Positions 1-8,759 of a stretch of 64,000 nt of DNA are shown one piece after another. A model generated the notes under the pieces. The model was given only the letters and a program-made list of their open reading frames with translations. It did not search any database and had not been told where the DNA came from. Positions within the stretch are counted from its first letter, which is position 1; each line of letters opens with the position of its first letter. The stretch comes from Gemmatimonadota bacterium (GTDB lineage: Bacteria > Gemmatimonadota > Gemmatimonadetes > Palauibacterales > KS3-K002), in NCBI GenBank assembly GCA_020344215.1, contig CP070815.1, positions 2,387,858 to 2,451,857 on the forward strand, read 5' to 3'. The translations under genes and the position numbers were made by a program.

Positions 1-142
<142 letters not shown>

Positions 143-293
143 GATAATCTTGAAGGGTCGGTCGGATATCCGACCCGATCTTGCTCTCTAACGCTCCATG
201 AGCGTCCGAAATTGTTCGCTTTGATAACCCCTGCTTCGGCGGGAAGCGAGACCCGCCAGGGGCCGAACGCACACGTCACACACCCACAGCCTA

Positions 294-307
294 GATTGTC
301 AAAAAGC
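294..307 (-). promoter_or_regulatory. boxA-like antitermination site in rRNA leader
   Basis: The minus strand reads GCTTTTTGACAATC about 150 nt upstream of the 16S 5' end. This resembles the boxA element (TGCTCTTTGACAAT type) that loads NusB/S10 for rRNA antitermination. Position and match fit a leader boxA. Similarity is by eye only. Confidence 0.55.
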
Positions 308-353
308 GGCGGTACGCCAAACGACGCACCGCGGTGTCTTATAAGATCATTTT

Positions 354-381
354 ACTATAGCCAAAACCCCAGAAAGATCAA
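354..381 (-). promoter_or_regulatory. Candidate rRNA operon promoter
   Basis: On the minus strand a -35-like TTGATC (381-376) is separated by 16 bp from a -10-like TATAGT (359-354), inside a locally AT-rich stretch. It lies about 210 bp upstream of the 16S start and downstream of the tRNA-His gene, where a ribosomal promoter is expected. The start site is not determined. Confidence 0.5.
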
Positions 382-513
382 GGGGTCTCAGGTCTCCGCC
401 GTACCGACCACGCTCACCCTGCCTAGGACGTAGCGCGCGTCCGCCCGGCTCGGCCTACCACGCCCGGCCAAGGGCTAGAGCTGTAACCGCTTGTCAAATA
501 ACCTGTTACGAAG

Positions 514-588
514 GGTGAGCGACGGGACTTGAACCCGCGACCTCCAGGGCCACAACCTGGCGCTCTAACCGACTGAGCTACGCCCACC
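514..588 (-). tRNA. tRNA-His (anticodon GTG)
   Basis: The minus strand folds as a cloverleaf. The acceptor stem GTGGGCG pairs with CGCTCAC, the D-loop is AGTCGGTTAGA, the anticodon loop is TTGTGGC with anticodon GTG, and the T-arm contains GGTTCAAGTCC. An extra 5' G at 588 opposite C at 514 is the G-1:C73 identity pair specific to tRNA-His. CCA is not encoded. It lies 5' of the 16S leader on the same strand but has the candidate rRNA promoter between them, so co-transcription is not certain. Confidence 0.95.
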
Positions 589-697
589 ACACGGGACCGA
601 GCCGGGCACCGCGTCGGCGATCGCCCGCGCCTCATCTCGGCAAACGCTTACCGTTTCTCGGGATGAATCTACGGCGGCTCGGCGCGACTTCAAGGCG

Positions 698-1075
698 TCA
701 GTCGCAGGTCGGCGCGCCACGACCGGATCCGCCGACCTCCAAGCGACAACGCAGGCCGCTCGCCCTGTGCACGATTTCCGCCCGGTAGCCATCCGGGGAG
801 ACATCGGTAAGCGACAGCTCGTAGTTCTCGGGCACCGGGCGATTGAAGTACCTGCCACGGAGCTCTTCCAGATTGAGGTAGGCACCCTCAATCACCGCTG
901 CCTGCTCCTCGGCAGTCTGTAGGTCGTGGAGGATCGTCCTCATCTGCGTCTGGAACTGAGCCCTGAGAACTCCCGGCACCTCGCCGTCCCCGCCCCCGGA
1001 GTCGCCACACCCGGCGAGCAGGCCGATCACCAGCGCTGTGGCCAGTGGCGTGTGAACGCCTTTCCAACTTGTCAT
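698..1075 (-). CDS. Putative lipoprotein of unknown function
   Basis: 125 aa. Residues 8-22 are hydrophobic and end in a lipobox (LLAGC, Cys23), followed by a Gly/Asp-rich linker, so an exported, membrane-anchored lipoprotein is predicted. Residues 40-70 look helical (TQMRTILHDLQTAEEQAAVIEG), and the C-terminal half ('SLTDVSPDGYRAEIVH', 'LRCRLEVG', 'APTCD') has beta-strand character with two cysteines that could form a disulfide. This loosely resembles the layout of pilin-like globular domains. No family is assigned. It is divergent from the antiporter gene across a 176-bp spacer. Confidence 0.6.
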   Translation of the reverse strand: MTSWKGVHTPLATALVIGLLAGCGDSGGGDGEVPGVLRAQFQTQMRTILHDLQTAEEQAAVIEGAYLNLEELRGRYFNRPVPENYELSLTDVSPDGYRAEIVHRASGLRCRLEVGGSGRGAPTCD

Positions 1076-1251
1076 CGATCGCTTCTAATGTTGAGGATGG
1101 ACTCCGGCAGGGGGACTCCTCGATCTTGCCGCCCCGCGGCCACGAGGTCAAGGGTGGCATCGGCGCTACGCCGCTGCCCGGCTTGCCCGAAGCTCAATGC
1201 TCGAGTAGGATTCCGCGCGATTCTCGTCCCGGTCACCTCTCGACATCTGCT

Positions 1252-2568
1252 ATGGTCCTCGAGTCCCGTCAGCTGACTACTCGGATCGTTGGCCGCGTGC
1301 TGACGCTGATGGTCATTGCGCTGCTCGCGGCTTTCTTCCGGCTCCTCGGCCCACTACCGCCTGCGGCCAGCAGCACAATGCTGCTCGGCTTCCTTCTGCT
1401 AGCCGCCTTCGTCGCCGGCGAGCTTGCACGGGAGTTCCGCCTGCCGCGCATCACCGGATACCTGGTCATCGGGATCCTGTTCGGGCCGCACGTGTTGCGG
1501 CTGCTGCCCGAGGCGACGGTGACGGACTTCCGGCTGATCAACGGTGTGGCGCTGAGCGTGATCGCTCTGCAAGCCGGCGGTGAAGTGCGGATACGCAGTC
1601 TCGGCGAGCGCCTTGGCAAGATCGTCACGACGACCTTGGCCCAGATCTTTCTAATCCTGGTAGGTGTGGCCCTGGCGGTCTACGTGGCACGTTCGCTCTT
1701 TCCCTTCCTGGATGGCGCGTCTGCCCGGGTAGCCGTGGCCGTCGCGCTCATCTTCGGTATCGTGGCGGTAGCTAACTCGCCCGCCACCATCATCGCCGTT
1801 ATGACCGAGCTCCGTGCCCGGGGGCCGCTGACAGATACGGTCCTCGGGGTCAGCGTTCTGAAGGACGTTCTGATTCTCTTGCTCATCGCTGTGGTCATTC
1901 CGGCGGCCGTCGTTCTCGTGGACCCTGTACGCGGGTTCGATTTCAACCAGCTGGGCGAATTAAGCCTGATCATCGTCGTAGCGCTGGCCTCGGGTGCCGT
2001 CGTCGGTTGGCTGATCGGTCTCTATCTGCAGAAGGTGGGCGCCCAGGCAATCCTCTTCGTTCTCGCCGTAGCGTTCGGCATCGTGGAGTTGACGCGGGCC
2101 CTTCAACTCGAATCCGAGTTCTACATCTTGATGAGCATGTCCGCCGGGCTCGTGGTCCAGAACTTTTCCGTCCAGGGACCGAGGTTCGTCAGAGCCCTGG
2201 AGGCCAACTCCCTGCCCATCTACGCGCTGTTCTTTTCGGTGGCGGGAGCGGACCTGGAGCTCGGCGTCTTGCCGGCCGTGTGGAAGGCGGGGCTGCTGAT
2301 CATCCTATTCCGCGCTTCGCTCATGTACCTGAGCACGTACCTGAGTGCGGCGGCCACCGGCGACCTGCCCGCGATCCGGCGCTACGGCTGGATGGGCTTC
2401 ATCGCCCAGGCCGGCGTTACGCTGGGTCTGGCGACGATCGTTCGAGAGCGGTTCGCTGCCTGGGGCCCCGACGTTGCGGCGATCGTCATTGCCATGATAG
2501 CTGTGAACCAGCTCGTCGGGCCGCCGCTCTTCCGATTCTCGCTCGTGCGCACAGGCGAATCACACTAG
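1252..2568 (+). CDS. Cation:proton antiporter, CPA2 family membrane protein
   Basis: 438 aa from ATG 1252; the frame stays open further upstream, but hydrophobic sequence starts only after this codon. About 12-13 transmembrane segments cover nearly the whole protein. The segments 'RLPRITGYLVIGILFGPHVL' and 'VAVALIFGIVAVANSPATI' match the Na+/H+ exchanger fold (PF00999), with the S/T-P-A-T break typical of CPA2 discontinuous helices. No RCK/TrkA domain follows, so it is a short, membrane-only version. Expected role: exchange of Na+ or K+ for protons at the inner membrane. An M16 protease gene starts 18 bp downstream and is probably co-transcribed. Confidence 0.85.
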   Translation: MVLESRQLTTRIVGRVLTLMVIALLAAFFRLLGPLPPAASSTMLLGFLLLAAFVAGELAREFRLPRITGYLVIGILFGPHVLRLLPEATVTDFRLINGVALSVIALQAGGEVRIRSLGERLGKIVTTTLAQIFLILVGVALAVYVARSLFPFLDGASARVAVAVALIFGIVAVANSPATIIAVMTELRARGPLTDTVLGVSVLKDVLILLLIAVVIPAAVVLVDPVRGFDFNQLGELSLIIVVALASGAVVGWLIGLYLQKVGAQAILFVLAVAFGIVELTRALQLESEFYILMSMSAGLVVQNFSVQGPRFVRALEANSLPIYALFFSVAGADLELGVLPAVWKAGLLIILFRASLMYLSTYLSAAATGDLPAIRRYGWMGFIAQAGVTLGLATIVRERFAAWGPDVAAIVIAMIAVNQLVGPPLFRFSLVRTGESH

Positions 2569-2586
2569 GACACGCGTAGGTATCGT

Positions 2587-4575
2587 ATGATGATCGTTCA
2601 CCTTCTAACCGCAGTATCGCTTGCCCTGCAGAGCGCCGGTGCCGACTCCCTGGCTCTCGCGAGTCCGTTCGCCGACTTCGAAACTCACAGGATGCCCAAC
2701 GGGCTCAAAGTCTGGTACAAGCACCTGCCCGACGATCCCGTGGTGTCGATCAGCGTGGCCCTGCCGTTCGGCGCCGACCAAGATCCAGCCGGTAAGGAGC
2801 AACTGGCCCACTTCACCGAGCACATGCTATTCAGCGACCAGCCGGGCCGCACTGAAGAGGAGATCAAGCGCGATATAGAGGAGCGTGGGGGGCTCTACAA
2901 TGCGTCGGTCACACCTGACCGCACTTTCTTTTTCGTCCGAATCGGCAGGGAACACGCGGTATTCGCCCTCGAGTGGCTCTCTAATACTCTTGCACCGCAC
3001 GGGATGAACCCGGACGTTGTCGAACGGCAACGCGAACCCGTTGCCCTCGAAGTGCGGGCACGCCCTCGCCAGTTCTTCGATTGGCTGCTGGCCTACTTCA
3101 TCAATCCGCCCGTGCTCAGGACGCCCGACTTCTGGGAACGCGAGTTCGGGCTCGAGACGAGGGCGTCACGCGACTACTACCCGTTCAGGAGTCTGTACAG
3201 TATCACGTCCGAGGACTTGCGCGAGTTCTACGACACCTACTACGTGCCGTCGCTGATGACGCTAACGGTCGTCGGTGACATCGACCGCGACTCGCTGCTC
3301 GAGAAGGTGGCGCAGACCTTCGCTTCCCTACCTGACCGCGTCCAGCCGGAGACCGCGGTACCGCTCCGCGATCCGGGGCGGTACCGTCAGTCGGTCTTCT
3401 GGGCCTACAGTTCCAGCGTCTACTACAGCAACCGGTTCAAGTTCTACGACATGACCGCCGAGCAGGATGTGATGCTCATCTTCATCAGCCGACTGCTTGG
3501 CAAGCGGCTGAACGATCAACTACGCTTCGGTGATCGGAAAGCCACCTACGGGATCGGGGTCGGCATTGTCAAGCGGGCCGGGGCGACCGTCTTGCAGGTG
3601 AGTGGCGGTATCAAGCCGGACGAGTTCGAGTTTGCTCGCGGCGTGGTGGAGCGTGAACTCGACGCGTTGCGCAGGGGCGGCCTCGCACCCGACGAGTTCG
3701 AGGCCGACCGTGCCGCTGTGACGCGGCAGCTCAAGGTGACGAATACTGCGCCGGACGATCTAGAGGGCTGGGTTCGAAATTCCTTCTTCGATCCCCGGGT
3801 CCACGACGACTTTCCTGACCTAGCTGGCGCCTTCGAAGCATATACGCAGGAGGAGGTCCAGGCTTTCGCCCGCCAATACTTGGTGCCGGAGCGCCAGGTC
3901 CTGACGATCATCCGCCCGCACCCGATAACCCAGGGTGTGCTCTCGATCTTCATCGCCGTAATCGCTTGGCTTACCGTGCGCTTCACGGGCGCGCGCTTGA
4001 TCCGCCCGCTGGACATGACGCGGATTCGCTATGTCGCGCGCTTAAGGCTCCCGGGGCTCTACCGGGTGGTCGCGTTGGCAGTCCTCGCCGCCCTTGTAGC
4101 GGTGTCAGGCCGGCTGCTCATCTACGTCTTTCAACTGGCCGCGGACACGATTCTCGTCCCGCTCGACAGCTTCGTGGTTCAGTGGCTGGCTTACGGAGGG
4201 ATGCTTGTCGCGTCCGTTTTCCTTCTCGTGCAGGTACCGGCTCGCCTCCCCCGCAAGTTGCTGGTCTTCGACGACCGGATCCTGATCAAGTATCTGTCGT
4301 TTCGCTCCACGCCAATCCACGTGCCGGAACTTCAGGAGATCTCGCTCCTCCGGTTCCCTGAGGTTTGGCTGTCGAGGCGGCTCTGGAAGTGTGTGCCGCT
4401 CAGTTTCGGCCTATTCGCGCCGGCCGTTTACCTCAAGCGACAGGATGGCTGGGGCTACTTCTTCAGCGTCCGTGAGAAGGATGAGCTGGTGCACTTACTG
4501 AAGCAGATCGCTCCCGCAGCACATACCTCGTCGTCGAGCTCGGCGGAGCCCGACAACCCGGCCGCCCCAGCTTGA
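2587..4575 (+). CDS. M16-family zinc protease fused to a C-terminal membrane/PH-like domain
   Basis: 662 aa. Residues 30-440 are one M16 (insulinase/pitrilysin-type) unit with the inverted zinc motif H75-F-T-E78-H79 and a candidate third ligand near E155, so it should be catalytic. Instead of a second M16 half, residues about 449-555 contain three hydrophobic helices ('VLSIFIAVIAWLTVRF', 'VVALAVLAALVAVSG', 'LAYGGMLVASVFLLVQV'). A short soluble tail at about 560-640 with alternating strands ('LLVFDDRILIKYLSF') recalls a PH-like fold. A Ser/Pro/Ala tail ends the protein. The N-terminus is weakly hydrophobic, and the start carries no strong signal peptide. The combination is unusual. It sits directly after the antiporter. 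Confidence 0.8.
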   Translation: MMIVHLLTAVSLALQSAGADSLALASPFADFETHRMPNGLKVWYKHLPDDPVVSISVALPFGADQDPAGKEQLAHFTEHMLFSDQPGRTEEEIKRDIEERGGLYNASVTPDRTFFFVRIGREHAVFALEWLSNTLAPHGMNPDVVERQREPVALEVRARPRQFFDWLLAYFINPPVLRTPDFWEREFGLETRASRDYYPFRSLYSITSEDLREFYDTYYVPSLMTLTVVGDIDRDSLLEKVAQTFASLPDRVQPETAVPLRDPGRYRQSVFWAYSSSVYYSNRFKFYDMTAEQDVMLIFISRLLGKRLNDQLRFGDRKATYGIGVGIVKRAGATVLQVSGGIKPDEFEFARGVVERELDALRRGGLAPDEFEADRAAVTRQLKVTNTAPDDLEGWVRNSFFDPRVHDDFPDLAGAFEAYTQEEVQAFARQYLVPERQVLTIIRPHPITQGVLSIFIAVIAWLTVRFTGARLIRPLDMTRIRYVARLRLPGLYRVVALAVLAALVAVSGRLLIYVFQLAADTILVPLDSFVVQWLAYGGMLVASVFLLVQVPARLPRKLLVFDDRILIKYLSFRSTPIHVPELQEISLLRFPEVWLSRRLWKCVPLSFGLFAPAVYLKRQDGWGYFFSVREKDELVHLLKQIAPAAHTSSSSSAEPDNPAAPA

Positions 4576-5001
4576 GATCGCACTTGCCAGTTCAGCCATC
4601 ACCTCCTGCAGGGTGCGCCCTGAGCGTTCCGGCACGTTGAAGGAGTGATCACCCCCCCGCGCGACGATCCGGAGGGTGGCCCGTGAGCCGAGACGTCCGC
4701 ATACCGGCCTCAGGAGATCCAGCCGCGCGAAGCTGTCGCGTGTGCCTTGCAAGAAGGGCATCGGCAGATCTAGACGGTACAGATGCTCTGCCCTCTGATC
4801 GCCCGTGCGGCCCGGTGCGCGGAGCGGGAACCCGCGGAAGACCAGGCCCCGAACACCGGGAAGCGCGCGCTTGGCTGCAGCGCTTGAGGTCATGCACCCG
4901 CCCATTGACTTGCCGCCCGCCAGCAGGGGCAGCCCTTCGGTCTCCGCCGTGGCGAAATCCACCGACGTCCCTGCAACCTCGAAGAGGACCTGCCTCTCCA
5001 T
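4495..5001 (-). pseudogene. 5'-truncated TEX30/KANL3-type alpha/beta hydrolase
   Basis: The 168-codon frame encodes the C-terminal two thirds of a TEX30/KANL3-like alpha/beta hydrolase. The nucleophile elbow GGKSMGG (near residue 30), a substrate-loop 'FPLRAPG', the acid-bearing 'FLQGTRDSFA' and the catalytic histidine in 'GGDHSFNVP' are all present. The usual first 60-70 residues, including the oxyanion-hole strand, are absent. An in-frame TAG lies six codons upstream, and the redoxin gene begins its 3' end only 50 bp away. Similarity appears to continue upstream into the interrupted frame (EPVGRMERQ). The 3' end overlaps the M16 gene convergently by 81 bp. Most likely a decaying gene. Confidence 0.65.
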
Positions 5002-5050
5002 TCGGCCGACGGGTTCCTACGTCAACTTACTGACGCGACGGCGGCCGAGC

Positions 5051-5629
5051 TCAAGTGTAGTCCGGCTCGTTTCCCGGCTTCCACTTGATGTTGCACCCCA
5101 GGCTCGGCTTCTGGTCCTCCGGGACGGGCTTGCCAGCCAGTACCGCATCCAGTGCCGCGCGCAGGTCGTCTCCGGTGACAGGGACCGAGTTACCGGGCCG
5201 GCTGTCGTCCAGCTGGCCGCGATACACCAGTCGCCGCTCCGAGTCGAACAGGAAGAAGTCGGGTGTGCAGGCGGCCCGATATGCTTTGGCCACCTCTTGG
5301 GTCTCATCGAACAGGAAAGGGAAATCCCAACCTTCGGCGCGGGCGAGCTCCCTCATGTGTTCGGGCCCGTCCTGCGGGTACGTTTCCAGACTGTTCGAGT
5401 TGATCGCGACAACACCCAGGCCGCAGGTCGCGTAGTCGGACGCCACCTGCCCTAACCCCTTCATCACATGCTGCACGTAGGGGCAGTGGTTGCAGATGAA
5501 CATGACCAAAAGTGCCGGCTTACCCTCGAAGTCGGCCAGCGACACCCGGCCGTTGTCTACCGCGTCGCTGAGTGAAAAAGCCGGCGCCGAGGTCCCCAGC
5601 GCCAGCATGGTGGACGGAGTGAGGGCCAT
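5051..5629 (-). CDS. Thioredoxin-fold redoxin (AhpC/TSA-like)
   Basis: 192 aa. An AhpC/TSA or Redoxin fold begins at 'GTSAPAFSLSD'. The redox centre is F-I-C-N-H-C-P-Y-V (near residues 45-53), a CxxC variant typical of the thioredoxin-family proteins annotated as 'redoxin domain-containing'. The later cis-proline region is 'ACTPDFFLFD', and the C-terminus has the family's 'SLGCNIKWKPGNEPDY' signature. No signal peptide is visible, so a cytoplasmic thiol oxidoreductase or peroxide-defence role is likely. The partner is not known. Confidence 0.88.
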   Translation of the reverse strand: MALTPSTMLALGTSAPAFSLSDAVDNGRVSLADFEGKPALLVMFICNHCPYVQHVMKGLGQVASDYATCGLGVVAINSNSLETYPQDGPEHMRELARAEGWDFPFLFDETQEVAKAYRAACTPDFFLFDSERRLVYRGQLDDSRPGNSVPVTGDDLRAALDAVLAGKPVPEDQKPSLGCNIKWKPGNEPDYT

Positions 5630-5665
5630 CGTCGTCCTCCGGGATTCAAGGCGTGGGAGCCGGCG

Positions 5666-6130
5666 TCAGGGCGCTCCCATCTGCTGTCTCGCTTCAGGCG
5701 TCAGTTCCCAGAGAACGTTGATGATCACCCAACGGCTGTCAAACTTCACCACGTGCAGGTAGTCGATCCAGTCCCTGGCGACGACTTTGACGCTGGCCAC
5801 ATTCTCGTAGATGTCCAGAATGGTGACATCGCGCCGCCGCTCCGCCTCGGGCGTCCGAGTCCCGTAGCCCGCCCGCGCTCCCGACACCAGCTGTTCCGCT
5901 GTCATGTGGTTGAGTACGCTCGCACCGCTGCCTGGGTCGGCATGCACCATCCGCTTCGCCAGTTCGGGATGGAGGGCACGCTCCATACGCTCCGCGTTGC
6001 CCTCGTACCAGCCCTCGATGTAGTCCAGCGCGGTCTGCACGATCGCTGACGAATCAGCGGAGCTTTGCGCAGCCAGAGTGCCGGGCAACATCAGTCCGAT
6101 CGCTACGATCAGTGACAATCGCTTCGCCAT
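5666..6130 (-). CDS. Exported NTF2-like (putative lumazine-binding family) protein
   Basis: 154 aa with a classic Sec signal peptide (residues 1-21, ending ALAAQ-type at 'GTLAAQSS'). The rest matches the NTF2-like fold of the Lumazine_bd_2 family: 'ALDYIEGWYEGNAERMERALHPELAKR' at the N-terminus and strands 'VASVKVVARDWIDYLHVVKF' then 'WVIINVLWEL'. Members are small secreted proteins with no firmly established enzyme activity. It lies 36 bp upstream of the redoxin on the same strand, so the two may form an operon. Confidence 0.78.
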   Translation of the reverse strand: MAKRLSLIVAIGLMLPGTLAAQSSADSSAIVQTALDYIEGWYEGNAERMERALHPELAKRMVHADPGSGASVLNHMTAEQLVSGARAGYGTRTPEAERRRDVTILDIYENVASVKVVARDWIDYLHVVKFDSRWVIINVLWELTPEARQQMGAP

Positions 6131-6381
6131 TCTCCTGCTCCCTGGTTGTGTTGTGGCGCTGTGTGGGGTCGGCTCTCTTCAAGCGACGATCGCACGGGTT
6201 GGGCTTGACTCAGTGATCCACCCACAGACTACGGACCGTGCAGATGGCATGTTTCGAGCCTGCGCCGCCACGTTGAGCGCGGGAGGGTCTTGGAATGGCC
6301 CGCGAAGCTGAGTAGACTTGAGACCGATCGAAGCACGATGTGGAGACCGGTACCTGGAGAGGCTTAGTAGAGTGTCGAGTC

Positions 6382-7614
6382 ATGCAGACACAGCGACTGA
6401 CGTTCGAAGGCGCAACTGGGGCGGCGCTATCGGCTCGGTTGGAGCTGCCCGTCGATGAGAGGCCCATCGCCTACGCCCTTTTCGCTCATTGCTTCACCTG
6501 CTCGAAGAACTTCAAGGCGGCGGTGCACATAAGCCGAGCGCTTGCCCAGGCACGGGTAGGCGTGCTGCGCTTTGACTTCACCGGACTCGGCGAGAGCGAG
6601 GGGGAGTTTTCGGAGACCACTTTCTCATCAAACGTCGATGACTTGGTGGCGGCGGCGGATTACATGGAGCGTGAGTGGGCGGCACCCGCCATTCTCATCG
6701 GGCACTCGCTTGGCGGTGCAGCCGTGCTGCAGGCTGCGCATCGCATGCCGGCGTGCAAGGCGGTAGCGACGATAGCCGCTCCGGCTGAGCCGCAGCACGT
6801 GTTGCGGCACCTGAAGAGCTCGCTGGACGAGATCCGGAAGTGCGGATCAGCCGAGGTCATGTTGGCCGGCCGGCCGTTCACGATAAAGAAGGAGTTCTTG
6901 GACGACCTGGATCGTCAGAACATGGAAGACAGGATAAGGACGCTCGATCGTGCCCTCCTCGTCTTCCACTCGCCGGCAGACGCAATCATCGGGGCGGAGG
7001 ACGCGGCCCAGATCTACCAGGCGGCCCGGGAACCGAAGAGCTACGTCAGCCTCGAAGGCGCCGATCATCTCCTATCGCGCACCGAGGACTCACAGTATGT
7101 CGGTGCCGTCATCGCCGCCTGGGCCGCCCGATACCTGGCAGGGCCCGAGGCAGCTGCTCGGGAGGAGCCGGTACCGCACGGTCAGGCCGTCGTCCGCACC
7201 GGCCGGACCCGATACCATACCGAGATCCTCACCGGAGGGCACTCGCTGGCGGCTGACGAGCCGGAGAGCGCCGGCGGAACGGACAGCGGTCCCACCCCCT
7301 GGGGATTGTTGATGGCCGCGCTCGGCGCCTGCACGAGCATTACACTACGGATGTACGCGGACCGCAAGGATTGGCCGTTGGATGAGATCGGCATCCGGCT
7401 GCAGCACCGAACCCTGAAGCGCGAAGAGCAATCGGCGCCGGGATCGGGGCCTCCGAAGACGGCCGAGATCCGCCAAACGGTCGAGCTCGAAGGCCCGCTG
7501 GACGAAGCGCAGCGGGAACGGTTGCTGGAGATTGCGCATCGCTGCCCTGTGCACCGGGCGCTGGAGGCGGGCCTCCTCGTGCCGGTGGAGTTGAGCCGGG
7601 ACGACGGGAGCTAG
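6382..7614 (+). CDS. Bifunctional alpha/beta hydrolase / OsmC-family protein
   Basis: 410 aa from ATG 6382; an upstream in-frame ATG at 6340 is less likely because homology starts at 'MQTQRLTFEG'. Residues 1-255 form an alpha/beta hydrolase with the nucleophile elbow G-H-S-L-G-G and a late histidine in 'EGADHLL'. Residues 275-405 form an OsmC domain ('LLMAALGACTSITLRMYADRK', with the peroxidatic cysteine in GACT, and 'AHRCPVHRAL' holding the second cysteine). This two-domain architecture is a recognised family. Expected role: detoxification of organic hydroperoxides coupled to ester hydrolysis; the native substrate is unknown. Cytoplasmic. Confidence 0.9.
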   Translation: MQTQRLTFEGATGAALSARLELPVDERPIAYALFAHCFTCSKNFKAAVHISRALAQARVGVLRFDFTGLGESEGEFSETTFSSNVDDLVAAADYMEREWAAPAILIGHSLGGAAVLQAAHRMPACKAVATIAAPAEPQHVLRHLKSSLDEIRKCGSAEVMLAGRPFTIKKEFLDDLDRQNMEDRIRTLDRALLVFHSPADAIIGAEDAAQIYQAAREPKSYVSLEGADHLLSRTEDSQYVGAVIAAWAARYLAGPEAAAREEPVPHGQAVVRTGRTRYHTEILTGGHSLAADEPESAGGTDSGPTPWGLLMAALGACTSITLRMYADRKDWPLDEIGIRLQHRTLKREEQSAPGSGPPKTAEIRQTVELEGPLDEAQRERLLEIAHRCPVHRALEAGLLVPVELSRDDGS

Positions 7615-7745
7615 CGAGCGCGCCTGTGGGCGAGCCTCTCGCTCTCAGGCAAAGCCGGAGCTTAACGTCGTATCGTTTTTGACTACAAACGGCTAGGGCC
7701 CGCCAGTTGAGACCAGCCCGAACCCTCGATTGGCCAGGCGCCGGG

Positions 7746-8681
7746 TCAGAGCCGGAGCGCGGGGAGCACCCTCTCGATCTCGAGGCGTCGCGGCTCGATC
7801 CACTCCGGCAGCCTGAGACGCGTACCCAGCTCATCGAGCGACTCATCGACCAGGAAGCCGGGCTGATCTGTTGCGATCTCGAATAGAGTGCCGCCCGGCT
7901 CCCGGAAGTAGATCGAGCGGAAGTAGTGACGGTCCAAGACTCGAGTGACGCTCAGGTCGAGCTCGGCGATGCGCTGACGCCAATGCTCCTGCTCCGCGTT
8001 GCTGGGTGTCCGCCAGGCGACGTGATGAACGGTCCCTACGGCAACGAGACCGGCAGCGGCGTCGCGTTGGCAAAGCAGATCGAGGTAGGTACCCGGCCCT
8101 CCATCTCCCGTGGTGAAGCGCAGCCGGTTACCCGACTCGGCAGACAGACGGAATCCGATGTCGGCCAGGGCTGCTTGGGTCTGTTCACAACGCCGACCGG
8201 TTATCGTCACTGCGTGGCAGCCGCGAATCGCATGGTCGGGCTCCAGCGGGCCGTTCGCCCAGGGTACACGCGAATCGTCTTCTGAACTCGCCACCAGCTC
8301 GAGAGCCAACCCATCACGATCCGCAAAGGGGATGACTGTCTCCTCGAAGCGCTCGAAGGCGCTCCCGACCTCGACTCGGTGGCGCGCGAGGCGCTCGGTC
8401 CAATGTCCAATGCTGTTCTCTGGGATCGAGAACGCAGTCGCGCTCACCTGCCCCGCCCCGATCCGTCCCCTCCGCGCGTCCGGCCAGGGGAAGAACGTCA
8501 GAATCGTCCCGGGCTCGCCTTCTTCGTTTCCGAAATAGAAGTGATACGTGCCCGGGTCGTCGAAGTTCACCGTGAGCTTCACGAGCCGCAGACCCAGAAC
8601 CTGGGTGTAGAAGTCCAGATTCCTCTGCGGATCAGCGGCGATCGCCGTTACATGGTGAATTCCGCCTAGCTGTTGCTCCAT
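7746..8681 (-). CDS. Ring-cleaving dioxygenase of the glyoxalase/VOC superfamily (MhqO-like)
   Basis: 311 aa with two tandem VOC modules. The first starts 'GGIHHVTAIAADPQRNLDFYTQVLGLRLVK'; the second starts 'RGCHAVTITGRRCEQTQAAL'. Metal ligands expected from the family are present: H in 'IHHVT', H in 'GTVHHVAWR' and E in 'GTLFEIATD'. Members such as Bacillus MhqO are linked to hydroquinone or electrophile resistance. Cytoplasmic. A gap of 78 bp separates it from the M1 aminopeptidase gene upstream on the same strand. Confidence 0.85.
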   Translation of the reverse strand: MEQQLGGIHHVTAIAADPQRNLDFYTQVLGLRLVKLTVNFDDPGTYHFYFGNEEGEPGTILTFFPWPDARRGRIGAGQVSATAFSIPENSIGHWTERLARHRVEVGSAFERFEETVIPFADRDGLALELVASSEDDSRVPWANGPLEPDHAIRGCHAVTITGRRCEQTQAALADIGFRLSAESGNRLRFTTGDGGPGTYLDLLCQRDAAAGLVAVGTVHHVAWRTPSNAEQEHWRQRIAELDLSVTRVLDRHYFRSIYFREPGGTLFEIATDQPGFLVDESLDELGTRLRLPEWIEPRRLEIERVLPALRL

Positions 8682-8759
8682 CTCTATCCTTGCGACTCGA
8701 CGCTCGAACCAGCTTGGCCGCCAAGCAAACCAGCGGCGAGTAGCCCTCGAGCTGAGTGA

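Noticed and set aside
492..497. TTGACA on the minus strand as a -35 for the rRNA or tRNA
   Set aside because: No usable -10 at 15-19 bp downstream. It lies immediately after the tRNA 3' end, and the site at 354-381 is better.
423..635. Minus-strand reading frame across the tRNA-His gene
   Set aside because: It translates the cloverleaf itself. The strand and conserved arms show a tRNA, not a protein.
1045..1251. Extending the antiporter upstream to an in-frame start at 1045
   Set aside because: The extra 69 residues are polar, lack TM character and overlap the divergent lipoprotein gene start.
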